The notes under the pieces are model-generated. The model saw only the letters and a program-made list of their open reading frames with translations. It was not told the DNA's origin and made no database searches. A DNA stretch of 64,000 nucleotides from Opisthorchis felineus (Eukaryota > Platyhelminthes > Trematoda > Opisthorchiida > Opisthorchiidae): assembly GCA_004794785.1 (NCBI GenBank), contig SJOL01008373.1, positions 23,555 through 87,554 on the forward strand, written 5' to 3'. The position numbers and the translations under genes were made by a program. Below, piece after piece: positions 11,500 to 23,569 of this stretch (position 1 is the stretch's first letter; every line of letters starts with the position of its first letter).

Positions 11500-14400
11500 A
11501 CATTACCTGACTCAGTTTTTTCGTAAACTGGAATGAATCAAAAGATCGCATCATCGACCACACAGCACAGAGTGAAACTGGCTACCGACTGAACTCTTTT
11601 AATCGTTCACCATTCTATCCCAATCCTTAATTAGTCATCATTTACTGAGTGATCAATGTTAGTATTTGTCTACCATAATGAACGGCAATCTTTAGTCTGA
11701 GAAGAGGATATAAAAGTCAATTAATGAACAAAATTTAGGCCCTCATTCTTCGCGACGTATTCAGCGAATGAAACGCCAAGGGTAATGTAAGCAAGCGGCG
11801 ATCGACATGAAGTTAATTTTGTTGTCTTAAGTTCTGCCTAGGTATCAGATAGTATACTGGACAGAATAGCCGCTGGAGTCTGCAGATCATATTTTACACC
11901 TCAAGACACCAGTGGTCCGAATATGAGTAATATAATAGTGTAAATTTCGGAGGAATTTCGAGACAGTGAGGTTCCGGGTTGTCCATTTTGTCACGAAAGC
12001 AAGGGGGCATACATTTAAAGGTACCAATATTTCAAATTAATTGTGTTATACACAACATGAAACACTCCATATTTGCATGCGAATGGCTTAGCGGAAATTT
12101 GTTTCAAAGATCGGACGACTCTGCATTGCAAGTACGCAGTTTCATCCTTGTTAGGACTGGTCAGCAGTGTACATCTCACGAAAGATGGAGTCTCAAACTA
12201 GCGGCCTCCGAGTTAGTAGTTTGAACATTTACTCATACTAACTACTAATCGGGAGGTGGCGAGTTTCATACTCTCTGGAGTGTCGGGAGATGCTCACTGC
12301 GAATGATCCCCAATAAGGATGGAACAGCTGTATAATGCTTCTCAGCTTTTGATTTGCTCCACTTACAGCACAAAATCTCCATTAAACTTCCAAATGGTCC
12401 TCACATCGGCAACAAATAAAAGTGTAGAAGTCATGCTGACCACTGTAACTCACATTTTAATCACTATTTCATCTTATGTTTTCCCCACAAAATGTCCGAA
12501 AATACTGCATAAGAGGTCTGATCTCTTAATGGATAACTTGTTTTGGTAAACTTAGTTACAGTAGTCCAGGTGCTTAACCGTACAGTATCACACCGCCTCT
12601 GAAGAATGGATCCCAGGTAAGTGTTGTGCGAAGTTGGATTTTCGATTTAAGCGACTGACGGAACAAAACATGGGAAAGGCTAGCGGAATTCACGCAGCAC
12701 AGCAACACAATGCTCACTCGGATGTACTGTTTCCTAGCTCCGGAACATTGTATTCTGGAGATATGAATACGGGAGCAGAGGAACAGGAAATATGAGTGTA
12801 AGTGCATCCGCGTCATACCTGACAAAGACTGATCATTCTACATAGGAAGAAAGTGCGTTCCGTGTTATCTGCACTTCAAGTAGTTCGATTCAGATTATTG
12901 GTTGCTGAGATTGTTAGAATTATGTTACTGCCCCACAGCTGCTTTCCGTCAATATGACCTTCACATGACACGCCACCCGTAAGGCTGCGTAAAACTCTTC
13001 GCCTCTGAAACTGTGTTGACTAACGATAGGTCTAGCTATACGGTCACAGAAAACAGCAAATTAATCATTCTGTTGGTGGGCCTATTGCCGTCTTTAACCC
13101 ATTCATTCATTAAATTCTCTACGTAAAATGGGGCACACGTGACTGCCGTATATTTTCACATAAATTTTGGTCGTTTGACTCGATAACGACCACGTTAAAT
13201 ATGCTTTGTATGCCATGCCGTTTCCTCCTATGAATAGAATGTGACTGTATTTGGGAGTAGACGCCTGAATTTTGTATTCATTCTTATGAGTAACGCTCAA
13301 ATCCAGGATCTACGAGCCAGAAAACCCAGCTATCGACTGAACGTTGAAGCAGCGAATCGGCGACAAATGTCGACGCTTGGGTGCTCAGGCCTGACCTAGA
13401 AACGATGCCAACCACTCAACATGGCAGCCTTGATTCAAAGTCAGAAGTACGCTTTAAACGGCTCGGCGCTGCCTGTAATTTTGCACTCACCTGTTTGCAT
13501 TAACGCTGTTGTTTTAGCTTCCTGGACCTCAGGAGAATAGGCTGAATACACTTTACATTCCTTCCAAAGTTACCGTTGTGTTAGCTACATTGCCGGCTAC
13601 GAGGATATGTGTAACCCTTATTAGGACAATAGACTGGAAATAAATTGCCTATAAGAATGAAGCGGAAACACTGACTAGCGTTTTCCACCGTCAGGGCTTT
13701 TCAGCGTGAGTTGTCTAACTGTTTTTGGTGAGTCTTTTTGAAGAATCTGTGATAATATGTGCTTGCTGGTGGCCTTTCCACATTGAGTTTTCGCTTTCGC
13801 TTTGTCAGTGTTCCATCCATCAGCTCAAATAACAAAAATAACGGTATGCCGTTAAACTATATTTCTCAACCTACCCCTTATTTATCACACTGACGTTAGC
13901 GTTTGTGCTGCACAGGTTGTCACCTTCATCCAAAGTATCAGGGAAGCCATTTGAGAGAGCGGTGCATACACGAATCACTTGCAACCGAAATGTCCAATTT
14001 TGGGCCAAAATGTACTATTAAAGAGCGTGAGCAAGGCATGGACTCCAGTTTTTCTAATAGGGTTTGATAAGTTTGGGTCCGAATTAATGATGGTACTGAT
14101 AAAATGGTTCAATTTGACTCATGCTGAGGGTACCGAGGGCAGAAATGTAGTGACAGATTAGACCGAGGAAATGCCAGGGCTCTTGAGTATCTTTCTGTAA
14201 TGACAGTTTAGTATGTCAGGATCAGAATGGGAGTCACGCTGATCAACAATCAATTTGAGATATCCTACAGATTAAAAAAGCACTTCACACTTCTCGGCTA
14301 ATTAACAATGACCGTGCTCATAGAGGGGTATTATGGTGTACCGATAATCCCCCCAGCGGTTAAACCTATCCCATACTGCACGACTGGAGTATGGATACCG

Positions 14401-15375
14401 ATCAGCAGTGTGTTCATTATATTTTGGAAACAGCGAGGGTTGATTTGAAACTAAATAAACTATATATATGTATATATATATATATATATATAATATCTCT
14501 TTTACGAGTTAATCATAGGAAACCCCAGCGAAGAGCAGCCCCTCCTTGAAACTGTTCATTCGTCAAGTATGAAAGCTCACTAGTTTGATCGAATCTCCCC
14601 TTTCTGATAAAGGATACAGATACTTTGTTGCTAAAGGCGCAACGCGCTATTTATAAGGTTGTTGAAACTCTCCGTTAGCCCACGATCAGTTTCGCCATTC
14701 TTGGGGCTCATCAAAGAGCCTCGGTCCCCGAGTTGTCATCAGCCTTATGTTCTACTTGAACCCAAATTGAACAGATTTTGAAAGACACTTTCATTTGCAC
14801 ACGAATGTAGTTTCGACAGAAAGCTCAACTGAATCCGGCTAAATCTCTCGTTTATGATACGGACGATCATAAAGGAGAGATTAAACTGGGTATAGATATT
14901 TTCGACCGACGCGTATTCTGTGTCTACCGCTTGGCCTAATACCATTGAAAGGATGAAAACCCTTCGCCACGGAGTCGTCTATTAACAAACACCAACTAAA
15001 CACTCACAAACTTTTGGACAGGAAAGTAAACATCTCATATGCACCTTGTTTTTAAAAACTGAATATCCTCACGCGTCGTCTTGAACCTTCGTAGATATTC
15101 ACTGACTATCACGCAATTGCAAACGAACGCTGCAAAGCAGTTCCACAATTTCCGTAATGAACCCCACCTTCAATTAGACGTGAGGTGGAGTTACGGGAAA
15201 ACCACATACTACTCGTGTGCTTCTTCAGTAGTATCCGCCGTTACCGAAATAAACAAATAACAGGCGCAATTGCACTCCTTAGACCGGGTGATTTATAAAA
15301 TGAAATTACTGACGCTTATATAAATGGTCTCTTAGGGTAAAAAGTGAGGAAAAACCCGGCTTTCAGTTAAATAAG
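11500..15375. other. Stretch with a TA microsatellite and no recognised gene
   Basis: Short unrelated frames only. The one clear structure is the TA repeat near 14,461-14,495, listed separately. Confidence 0.45.
14461..14495. repeat. (TA)n microsatellite
   Basis: About 35 bases of alternating T and A with a single G interruption near the left end. Simple repeat, probably length-variable. Confidence 0.9.
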
Positions 15376-15683
15376 TGTCACGGTGGCTACTACTGATGAG
15401 GCATGCGAGTAGTATGTGTTTTCTCGTAACTCCGCCTTGATCTAATGACAGGTGGGATTTATTACGGAATGTGTGGAACTGCTTCCAGTTTTCGTTTACA
15501 ACTGCGTGATAGTCAGTGAACATCCAGGAGAGTTCAAGGAGACGAGTTCAAAAGAAGACGGATATTCAGTTTTTTAGAAACAACGTGCATATGAGAGTTT
15601 GATTTTCCTGTACAATAGTCAGCAACCGTTTAGTTGGTGTTTTCTAATAAACAACTCCGAGGCAAAGGGCTTCGCTCCTTACA
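15376..15683 (+). mobile_element. Solo LTR of the Ty3/Gypsy family found at 44-46 kb
   Basis: This 308-base segment begins TGT and ends ACA. It matches over its full length the two 308-base LTRs at 44,063-44,370 and 46,160-46,467. Shared landmarks include GATGAGGCATGCGAGT at the left, CGTAACTCCGCCTTGATCTA, and CTCCGAGGCAAAGGGCTT at the right. It differs from them more than they differ from each other, so it is an older copy. No gag or pol sequence lies beside it. The flanking bases (ATAAG left, CCAGT right) are not a target-site duplication, so the duplication has decayed or the copy formed by recombination between elements. Confidence 0.88.
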
Positions 15684-17270
15684 CCAGTACGTGTTTCTCT
15701 GAAGCATCGGAGGTCACTGTCAAAAAACATTTTTGCTACGTTGAGTGATGCTGAGGGTGAATTCGAAATGACAACCTGACGACCCATTTCTAGTTCCACT
15801 ATCATTCTATGTGGAGTTAAGCTTGTTGAGTAATTAAAGATCGCCGGAAATTGTCAGTTTCCTTCTTTCTGTTTCTTGATAATATTCCTGTTTCTTGCTT
15901 GTCTCTGAGTATGGACATTTTTGCAATATTTGTGCACCGCCAACTCTGATAAATCATTCGAATAAATCTTTTGTGTCCGAGTGGCACCCAGAGAGTTTGA
16001 TCATTCTAATCCACCCTAGTAACTCAACCCTGATATTGGCCCTTGGATCGCATGGTGTCAGCCGATTTTTTTTACTTTTTCTCGTTTTTACAGCAACTTG
16101 GTTGGCGTGTCTCAGACTATCGCTGTCATGAAATCATTGGCAGGCGCCTATGCACTGCGTTTGAATGTCCGTGATAGAAGCATTCGTTTATTATTCAGTG
16201 CTGCTTACACTTACCACTAAGAATGTACAAAAGTCACACCAACTGTAACCACGAACTCAGCGCATGCTTCACGAGTTGCTAACCTGCATTTCGGACTCTC
16301 AGAGCAGGTTATCGTTGCAGTGTGGTGACTTTGATGTTTCTCGGCTGACAACTAAATATACAGAAAATCCGTTTGCTATCCTAATGCCTAATTATATATC
16401 TCTGCGAGATTGATGGGATGTAGTTAACGCTGAACGGATCACGTTCCAAAATTTAACGGTAAAGCCCTCACTGCGTAGATAGTCGTCCCGCATGGCCCAA
16501 CGACTATTTTGTTCCATGCCAATAAGTTTGGATACCTCGACTTTTTATATGTGAATTATGGACCAAACACAATGCACTGCTTGGACTAGCCATAACCCCT
16601 GGAGGCTATTTGAGATAACTGTTTCACTAAATCGATATGCACAGCGAAACAGTAGAAAGTTCTTTCGTTTGGCCAACGAACTAGATGAACTTTCGAGGAA
16701 TGCTAAGAGCTGTTAAAAATTAGCATCCTGTTGAACACCTTAGCCTGTAACCTCAATCAAAATTTGTAAATCCAGCGGCGTAAAAGAAAATCTGCATTCT
16801 TGGTACAATGCCTGAGAAAAGACTTCAAATAACGAAGAACGAGTGAACGAATATATGAAGCAAAAATAAATTAATGAATAGGTGGATAGGGGACTTATTG
16901 TAACAATGCATTATTGAACGTCCCTTAGTCAGATGACAGATCGTGCCGTTTGATATTTCTTTGGCTTCCTAGCAAAGTGGAAAACGAATTATATCATCTG
17001 TTTCAAGAAAGTTTCGCGTATGATCGAAAGAACTTAGCAAAAGGCTGTGAAGCGCAAACTATCTGTTTTTTTACATTTTGTTATGTCCAAAAGAATGTAC
17101 TGATGAAGAAAAGAAGGCGAATACATTTTGTCGACACCTTCAGCTGATGACCGGTTGATTGTTCGGATTGCTTACCAGCATAGTAAACAAAGCGGGCACG
17201 TCTGGCAGGTTTTTCCCTCAACTCACCATCCAGTGTTCTGTCGATGGATAATTCTGCTCCGGATTTGAGA
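15684..17270. other. Stretch with no recognised gene
   Basis: Frames up to 78 codons, none recognisable. It ends at a perfect hairpin (17,271-17,299). Confidence 0.4.
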
Positions 17271-17299
17271 GCAAACAAGTGGTTGATTCACTTGTTTGC
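17271..17299. repeat. Perfect 11-bp hairpin 3' of the second 229-codon gene
   Basis: GCAAACAAGTG and its exact reverse complement CACTTGTTTGC are separated by seven bases. The hairpin sits about 270 bases beyond the stop codon of the minus-strand gene, just past a possible polyadenylation signal. It may be a transcript-end structure or a relic of a small element. Confidence 0.6.
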
Positions 17300-17371
17300 G
17301 ATTTCAAGTTATTATGAGTCCGCATTTTCACCCTATTTTTCAAGTATTTTTAAATAAAATCTTCATTCATT

Positions 17372-17377
17372 TTTATT
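17372..17377 (-). promoter_or_regulatory. Possible polyadenylation signal of the 17.6-kb gene
   Basis: AATAAA on the minus strand about 190 bases downstream of the stop at 17,567. A second gene of the same family also has AATAAA downstream, though closer. Confidence 0.35.
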
Positions 17378-17566
17378 GGTTGGTAGTCGATTTTAGATTT
17401 CTTCATGGTTCATAGTTCATAGTTCCCATTAGTGTATGTAAATCGCAGTAGAGATGATAAAGTTTCCAGTGTGCCATATAGAACAAAGGTTTCCCAAAGC
17501 CCATGAGATTTAGAAGCCTTCCACTTAGGTTGCTGAACATTCGCTCTGAAACAGCTATCGATCTTT

Positions 17567-18256
17567 TCAATGTTGGCATTTGGATTTTGGTTTCCTGTTA
17601 CCCCACGCACGGCTCTTGATCTCATGAGCCGCGAACAAATCTCGATTGACGGTGACAAAGTCAACCACTACTGATGATGAGGCCACATGGTTTTTTGACG
17701 GTGTGTCATAAAATACGGGTAGGACTAAAATCTCTTCAATCGTTTTTGCAGTCAGCTCTGGTATTTGTGCGTGGTTTCTCAAAGCGATCGCTAAGCGTGG
17801 TATAAAATGGTCGATGTACAGGTCCACAGTAATTTGACGGCGATCATTTGAGACAGAATGAAATGTCTGAGTGTGTAGTCCACCAAACATAAAAGGAGAA
17901 ACGTTCTTAGTTTTGAGCCAGTCAATGAACTTGGAATCCTTCAACATTCTCAGTGAAGTTCTTTCCCCTATTGTGCCACAAAACATACCGGCTGCTCCGG
18001 TATAGCAGAAGATCATCGTTTTTAAAGCTCCTCTCCGAGTGGTCCAGTCGCGACATTTATGATATTCTGCGAACATGGCTGAAACCGCCGAGCTGGCGCA
18101 GGGCGGATCTTTCAGCATACAAGTTGCAAGTATTGGGGGAAGTTTTCCAGAATCACCAAAAGTGGATCCAATTTTTCTCTTTTTTCCTTCATGTTGCGCC
18201 ATCTCTTGTGTGTGCGAGCCAGAGTGACAATGTATATTTGAATTCGATCGATCCAT
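17567..18256 (-). CDS. Uncharacterised single-exon protein, 229 aa, paralog of the 9.3-10.0 kb gene
   Basis: This is an unbroken 229-codon frame of unknown function. It is the same length as its paralog at 9,266-9,955 and aligns with it gap-free from GALK (residue 76 here) over about 138 residues. Conserved blocks are MIF (80-82), ERTSL (98-102), GLH..TF..VS (126-136), VDLYIDHFIPRLA (144-156), LPVF and VDF. The N-terminal 75 residues are not shared. M19 (MAQHEGKKRK) is an alternative start; the residues before it are polar and could be untranslated. The C-terminus is basic (NRKPKSK). No transmembrane or secretion signal is visible. Both family members lie on the minus strand about 7.6 kb apart, which suggests an old tandem duplication. 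Absence of introns contrasts with the intron-rich CDK20 and golgin genes. Confidence 0.68.
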   Translation of the reverse strand: MDRSNSNIHCHSGSHTQEMAQHEGKKRKIGSTFGDSGKLPPILATCMLKDPPCASSAVSAMFAEYHKCRDWTTRRGALKTMIFCYTGAAGMFCGTIGERTSLRMLKDSKFIDWLKTKNVSPFMFGGLHTQTFHSVSNDRRQITVDLYIDHFIPRLAIALRNHAQIPELTAKTIEEILVLPVFYDTPSKNHVASSSVVVDFVTVNRDLFAAHEIKSRAWGNRKPKSKCQH

Positions 18257-18414
18257 ATGAGTGCACTAGCTTCTGTCTTTTCGTGTGGACTATCAGTAAG
18301 CTACCAAAACATATGTGCAAAGTGGAATGAAAATTTAATACACAGTGCAAGCCATTGATAATTTCTTTAGTTATAGTAGTTCGACTTTGGGTGTTTGAAA
18401 TTATGGCGGAGTGG

Positions 18415-18422
18415 TATAAAAG
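18415..18422 (+). promoter_or_regulatory. TATA-box-like element, plus strand
   Basis: TATAAAAG with GC-rich flanks (GGTATAAAAGTGGCC) lies 160 bases upstream of the start codon of the minus-strand 229-codon gene but points the other way. A plus-strand transcript starting near 18,445-18,450 would be expected. No convincing protein follows; the best frame there is 72 codons. Confidence 0.35.
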
Positions 18423-21400
18423 TGGCCAGGTTTCACCTAGACCGCATCGCACATTGCAATTTTCGGTGATACTGCAGTACAGTTGACGGCCTGCCTGGCA
18501 TGTTCAGACAACAAGCTTATTAGAATGGTGGATGAAAAATAAACTAGCCAATATGTTCGAGAAGCTGAGAATGCAACCATCTACAAAGCTGTTAGGGTGG
18601 CACGTACTTTGACAGTTAAGCGCGTTGCGCAAGAAACATGGATGTGCGCGAAATTTTCAGACAACAACAGACCAAAGCAAAAGGATAAACCCCAACATGA
18701 TAATGCACTAAAGTGTATATCGATGGAAAATTTGAGACAAAAACCAAACTCTCGGATTTTCTCTATTCTACTCTTGGCTGCTCTCTTTAGTTTGATGACA
18801 AAATCTTACTAACTTATTAAAACTCAAACGGTCTTCTCTACATTTTAGACTATAAAATTGTGCATGCAATGGAAAGGGTGTGGCGTGCTACCAGACAAGC
18901 TTTTATTTGGTGGGAAGGGTTGCTGTTGTATGATTCAGTAAGTCTGTTTTTATACAGGCTAGTTACTACTGCGATTCACCTGCAGCAGTGGTCAAATGAA
19001 TCCACGGGAAGCGACCGACGTTTCTACTGGAGTTGCTAAAAAACAACTTTAAAAAAGACACGTACCCGAAGTGAGCGGCGTAAATGGCATGTGGTTCAAC
19101 AAACAACTAACCTGTGTGAGTTTCCCCTCACTGCGACGTTATCAGCCTACCACATTGTTCACACAACCAATGAACAGCTGGGACGGCTTTTGGAGCTGAG
19201 CTGGTTACGATCCGAACTGAGAACAGTTTTGCTAGACTGCCTGATCAATTTTCACCGTCAAGCACGGTCACATTCTAAGCAACGGTCACCAAGTAATTTT
19301 CAACTTATACGGCGAAAAGATCGGCAATGTGAGGGAGGTAAAAAGGACTGTCTGCCTTCTACCGGTTGAATGATAGGCTGACTGCCTGAGCTATTTATTC
19401 GCAAGGACAAATTCCACTGGGGAGAAACCCACTTGGGGAAGTACCATTCTCGGGTTTTCTGTGCCATGAGGTGACACCAAATTATTTCAGTAAGGTATAT
19501 ATCATCACGGACAACTAGACCTAATGGTCTCTACTGACTTTCAGTAGTCAGAGTTCAAAGCACGAAAAAACTGTGGAGGAACCCAGTTGGTAAGCAAGTT
19601 TAGGTTTCTCTGTGTAGTAAAGATCATGTACAGCAATTGAGCCACATCCTCATTTGGCGTAGGAAGTGTTTACCAATCATGACATTTGCGTGGCCCATGA
19701 CCATGATGTTTGAAAATTCATGAGCCACATTTGCTTCATCCATAACATCTAGAAGCCAGATACGTCCCTAATGAACACCGTAGTGAGCAGTTCCGTGGGA
19801 GGCATTCTACACAAAAGTGCTCAACAAAAGTGCTGACACGACAAAGTTGAGGCGAAAATTGGATGATATCGAAGGCAGTTAAAACAAACACGATAACGAA
19901 GATCATTTTTTCGAAAAGTGGGAAGGGCGTTGAACGGACAGTTTTCGAGTGAATACTCCCTAACCAAGTACTGACTGCGTCGTCTTATTATAATCTACCA
20001 CCTTGAAAGAGATATAAAAACATTACTGATCTGGTTTTGCCATAATAGGTCAGTTTGCGCCCCAATAAAGACAGGACTTTGGCGTTACTTTTCGCTATAT
20101 TTTGGCAATGAAGAATTCTGTTCCTTGGTTAGTAAACATACATGCATATTTTTATGCTCGAATAAATTTCTCAAGATGGTCTAACAAAAGTTAGTTTGCC
20201 AGTTGAAGCTTAAAAATGCTTCGCTATAGTGTTAAAACGTTTTTGGGTATGGAGTGTGTGCTAAAATTTAGGTTCCATACCGCAATTTGGACACCACTTG
20301 GGACATTGTGATTATACGTCGCGTCAATTTCAGATTTCATCGGGATGTTTTAGATTCTTCGTCTGGCACTCCCAGAAAATGTATCGAGCTATCTTGTCAG
20401 AAATACTTTGGGAAAATGTAGATCCAGAGCGATAACTGCTCACAAAGGAGAGGTAAAAACAGCTAAAATGGTTTGCAACTCCAAACCCATACCCGTGAAT
20501 AATTAGATCTCATTCTAGTAATACAGAACCGCTGTTTACAAATGGTCAGTTATTCAACTTCGGATTATTGTTTTTACACTTGTTAAGAACATTTCCTTAC
20601 TAACTCATTCTGGTTACCTTACAGATGCTTATGTTGCCCTTAGATGACAACCGTTTTTTGCTTATCCATACAAGGGTACTGATAAGTTTGGGTGAATATA
20701 CTTATAGGACAGAACTGTTTTAATTTAAGGAATCCAGCTTCTACTTGGATTGAGTATGAAACCTTGAGAAGTCCTAAAAATCCTAATTTGGTCAGTGTTT
20801 TGCATTAAACAGTATCATCTTGGATACACCTCAACAGTGTTTAATGAAAGGCATCGCTGTTCATAGGTGAAATATATTTGCTCATAGCTATGGTTTTGTG
20901 GATGCCACTCAGCTTAACGTGGAAATGGCTTAGGAGTGGAAATGCGATACACCTTCAATGATTGTTCCTCTGGAGAACCCACAACAGAGGTCTTGGTCAT
21001 ACACCATCATGTGTTAGTTTCCTCCCGAGAAACGACCGCCCCCTTCATGAGGGGTCACAGAGCCTTTTCTTCCTGATTCCTTCTGAGAGGATCACCTTAT
21101 AATTCTGTCTTTTCTGGACGTCCTTCTTATTGGTCTTCCTGTTGGCACCCTTCTAAAGGAAGTTTATGGCTACAGCAAATGGACTGAACAATAGCTGAAA
21201 TATTATCGCACCAGTCCGAATGGATTAAAACATGGCTTAACAACAGCAGTGACAGTGAAAGATTTACGGTGGCCGTTTCCGTGCATGAAGCAGATTCATC
21301 GTTTCACAGCTTAAGTCCCAGGACGATGCTGAGGGACATGCTACGACATCCAGAATTCGACTGTAGTCTGCTCACCTACAGATGGGCAGGCTCGCCAGAT

Positions 21401-22900
21401 TGTTATCCTGCCAATTTAGTAGGCGAATTGCAGAAGCGAGAATAATAACCGGCGGATGTGAAAGTATACTTGCCAGAGTTGATTGGTCATCGCTCAAGGA
21501 TAGGTAAGGTCGGAACGAGGCGATTGCACCTCCCTGATCTGAGAACTTTTTTTATCTGCATGGAGCTCATCGTAAAATGCCCAGCGCATGAAGTAGCAGT
21601 CTATAAACACACCACTGCACCTCAGGCTTCAGCGAAAAATCACAGCGGATGAGAATTGTTCAAAACGACTGTTGACTCAATCGGATGACTTGACTACATT
21701 TGAGTACGACCGAATAAACATTGATCTTCTGCAGTGGTTCAATACGTACCAACTCGTAGGCCTAGTATTTTACGTTTATGGTAAAGCTGCCAAATCGTGA
21801 AAAGTTGTTGCAAGGTCACTTGCTACTTGGTGCTGTCAAAATCAACTCATTCAGCTGTTGTTTCCTCTGCGCACAGGTGTCTTGCGACCCGAAAGCTGCA
21901 AGAATTCAGGGATACCGTCACGTCATGCGAACCTTGGTCCGGAACAGTTATGAAACTAAGCTAATCACCAACTCGAACTTTACCTTCTAAGCCAACTCCA
22001 GCTAGTCAACAGTTATATCCGTACTTTATGTCCTCAAACTCTGGAGAACTTCCCACATTTGCTTTCAGTCACCACTGCTATGTACTTTTCTTTTGTGAAC
22101 AAATAATTAGAGTTTTTACAGATCAGTTGAGACGATTGTATCTCACCTATCAGTTTTTTTAGACAAACAGGAACAAAATATGCATATTGGAAGAGCTGAT
22201 GTTTAAAGGGCTTCCCTTCACTTTTCTGCTACAGAACACTGGAACGCTGTTCAACATTACCAGCTGAAGGCCCAACCCAACAAAGACATGCTGTATAAAT
22301 GTGACACTGCTTTCATCCCTAGGTACCTTGGTCGCCTTAATAATTTGACCACATCCGGTTGGTGCGACTTTTGAGGTGTGCAACCTGATCGAAAACGATA
22401 GATGTAGTTTGGTGGAATATTGGAACGTCCAAAGAAAAGCGACTTTTAATATTCAGCGTATTGAGTCACTGTTTGTGTGGGACAGCTTTGGCAAACCACT
22501 GACTCGAAACACATTCAGAAAGCGACTGACCACAGAATTGAAAGTGTTTCAATTGGTTCGCTTGAATGCCTGTCTGCAGCGTGAAGCGATGGCTAGTGAA
22601 TAGAGTGCGCAACCTGTGAGCACGGTAAACGGCATTTCGGGCAGTATTAAATACTGACCAAATACTTCGACACACAAACAGTAAAATTAGTTTTGTGAAC
22701 CAGAACGCCGAAAATCTAACAGTTCGACGTTTCATTACATGTCTGCTATTATCGTATATTTCCAAGTATGAAACGAATATAAATACACATGAACAACATA
22801 GAAAGTAAAGTCAGAATTCTGGTAACATTTGACACTCGAGAGAGTATAGAATTATCGATTTCAAGGTTTGGAATGTTCGAGGAACCATGTGATCATGTAC
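18423..22900. other. Stretch with no recognised gene
   Basis: This lies 3' of CDK20 and 5' of the second 229-codon gene. Frames reach about 99 codons but show no domains. No repeat copies were recognised by eye. Confidence 0.4.
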
Positions 22901-23063
22901 ACGTAGAAACATATGAGAAGTGCCCGTCCAAATAAAGTCTATTAGTTGCAGAAATGAGTACGCATTTTTTAACCTGATTCTGCTCTTGGACGCTCATAGA
23001 ACGCGATTCTCCGAGAGCGCAAGAGAGTGCACACCAGAAATGCCAGTCCGTGCGAATCAACTG

Positions 23064-23526
23064 TTAAGCACCACGATTGTCAACATCTCTCAGAGGAAGC
23101 GCGACCTGATTCGGCGGCTCGCTAAGAGAGGTGCATTGCTTCGGACTATGGGAAACAAGGCCCTTTGAAGCGATCAATTGAGCCCCGTCAAACAGCATTT
23201 CATGACTTGCCAAAATAGATTCCAACGGACAACTCAGACAGGAATCGTAAATATGCTGGGGATGTAGAATGGACGTAGTCAAACCAGAACGGTTTGGACC
23301 AGGGCGTGGAAGCTGAGAGTGGTGAGCTGGGAGCGGGTCAGTCGTGAAATAACTGTGTTGCAGAGCCTGGAACAAAGATTGGGTATCGGACGTGAAAAGC
23401 AAACTAGAAAAGCGAATTAAAAACTCACAATTAAAGAAATAGCAATAAACATTTTGACTATATAAATATCCAAATAAAAATTGTGAGGTAAGTAGCATAA
23501 AACTCTATTAGGCCAAGTGCAAAAGA

Positions 23527-23569
<43 letters not shown>

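Noticed and set aside
18500..18812. Plus-strand frame of about 72 codons after the divergent TATA element
   Set aside because: It lacks an ATG at its start, has a stop just upstream and no recognisable motif, so I do not call a gene.
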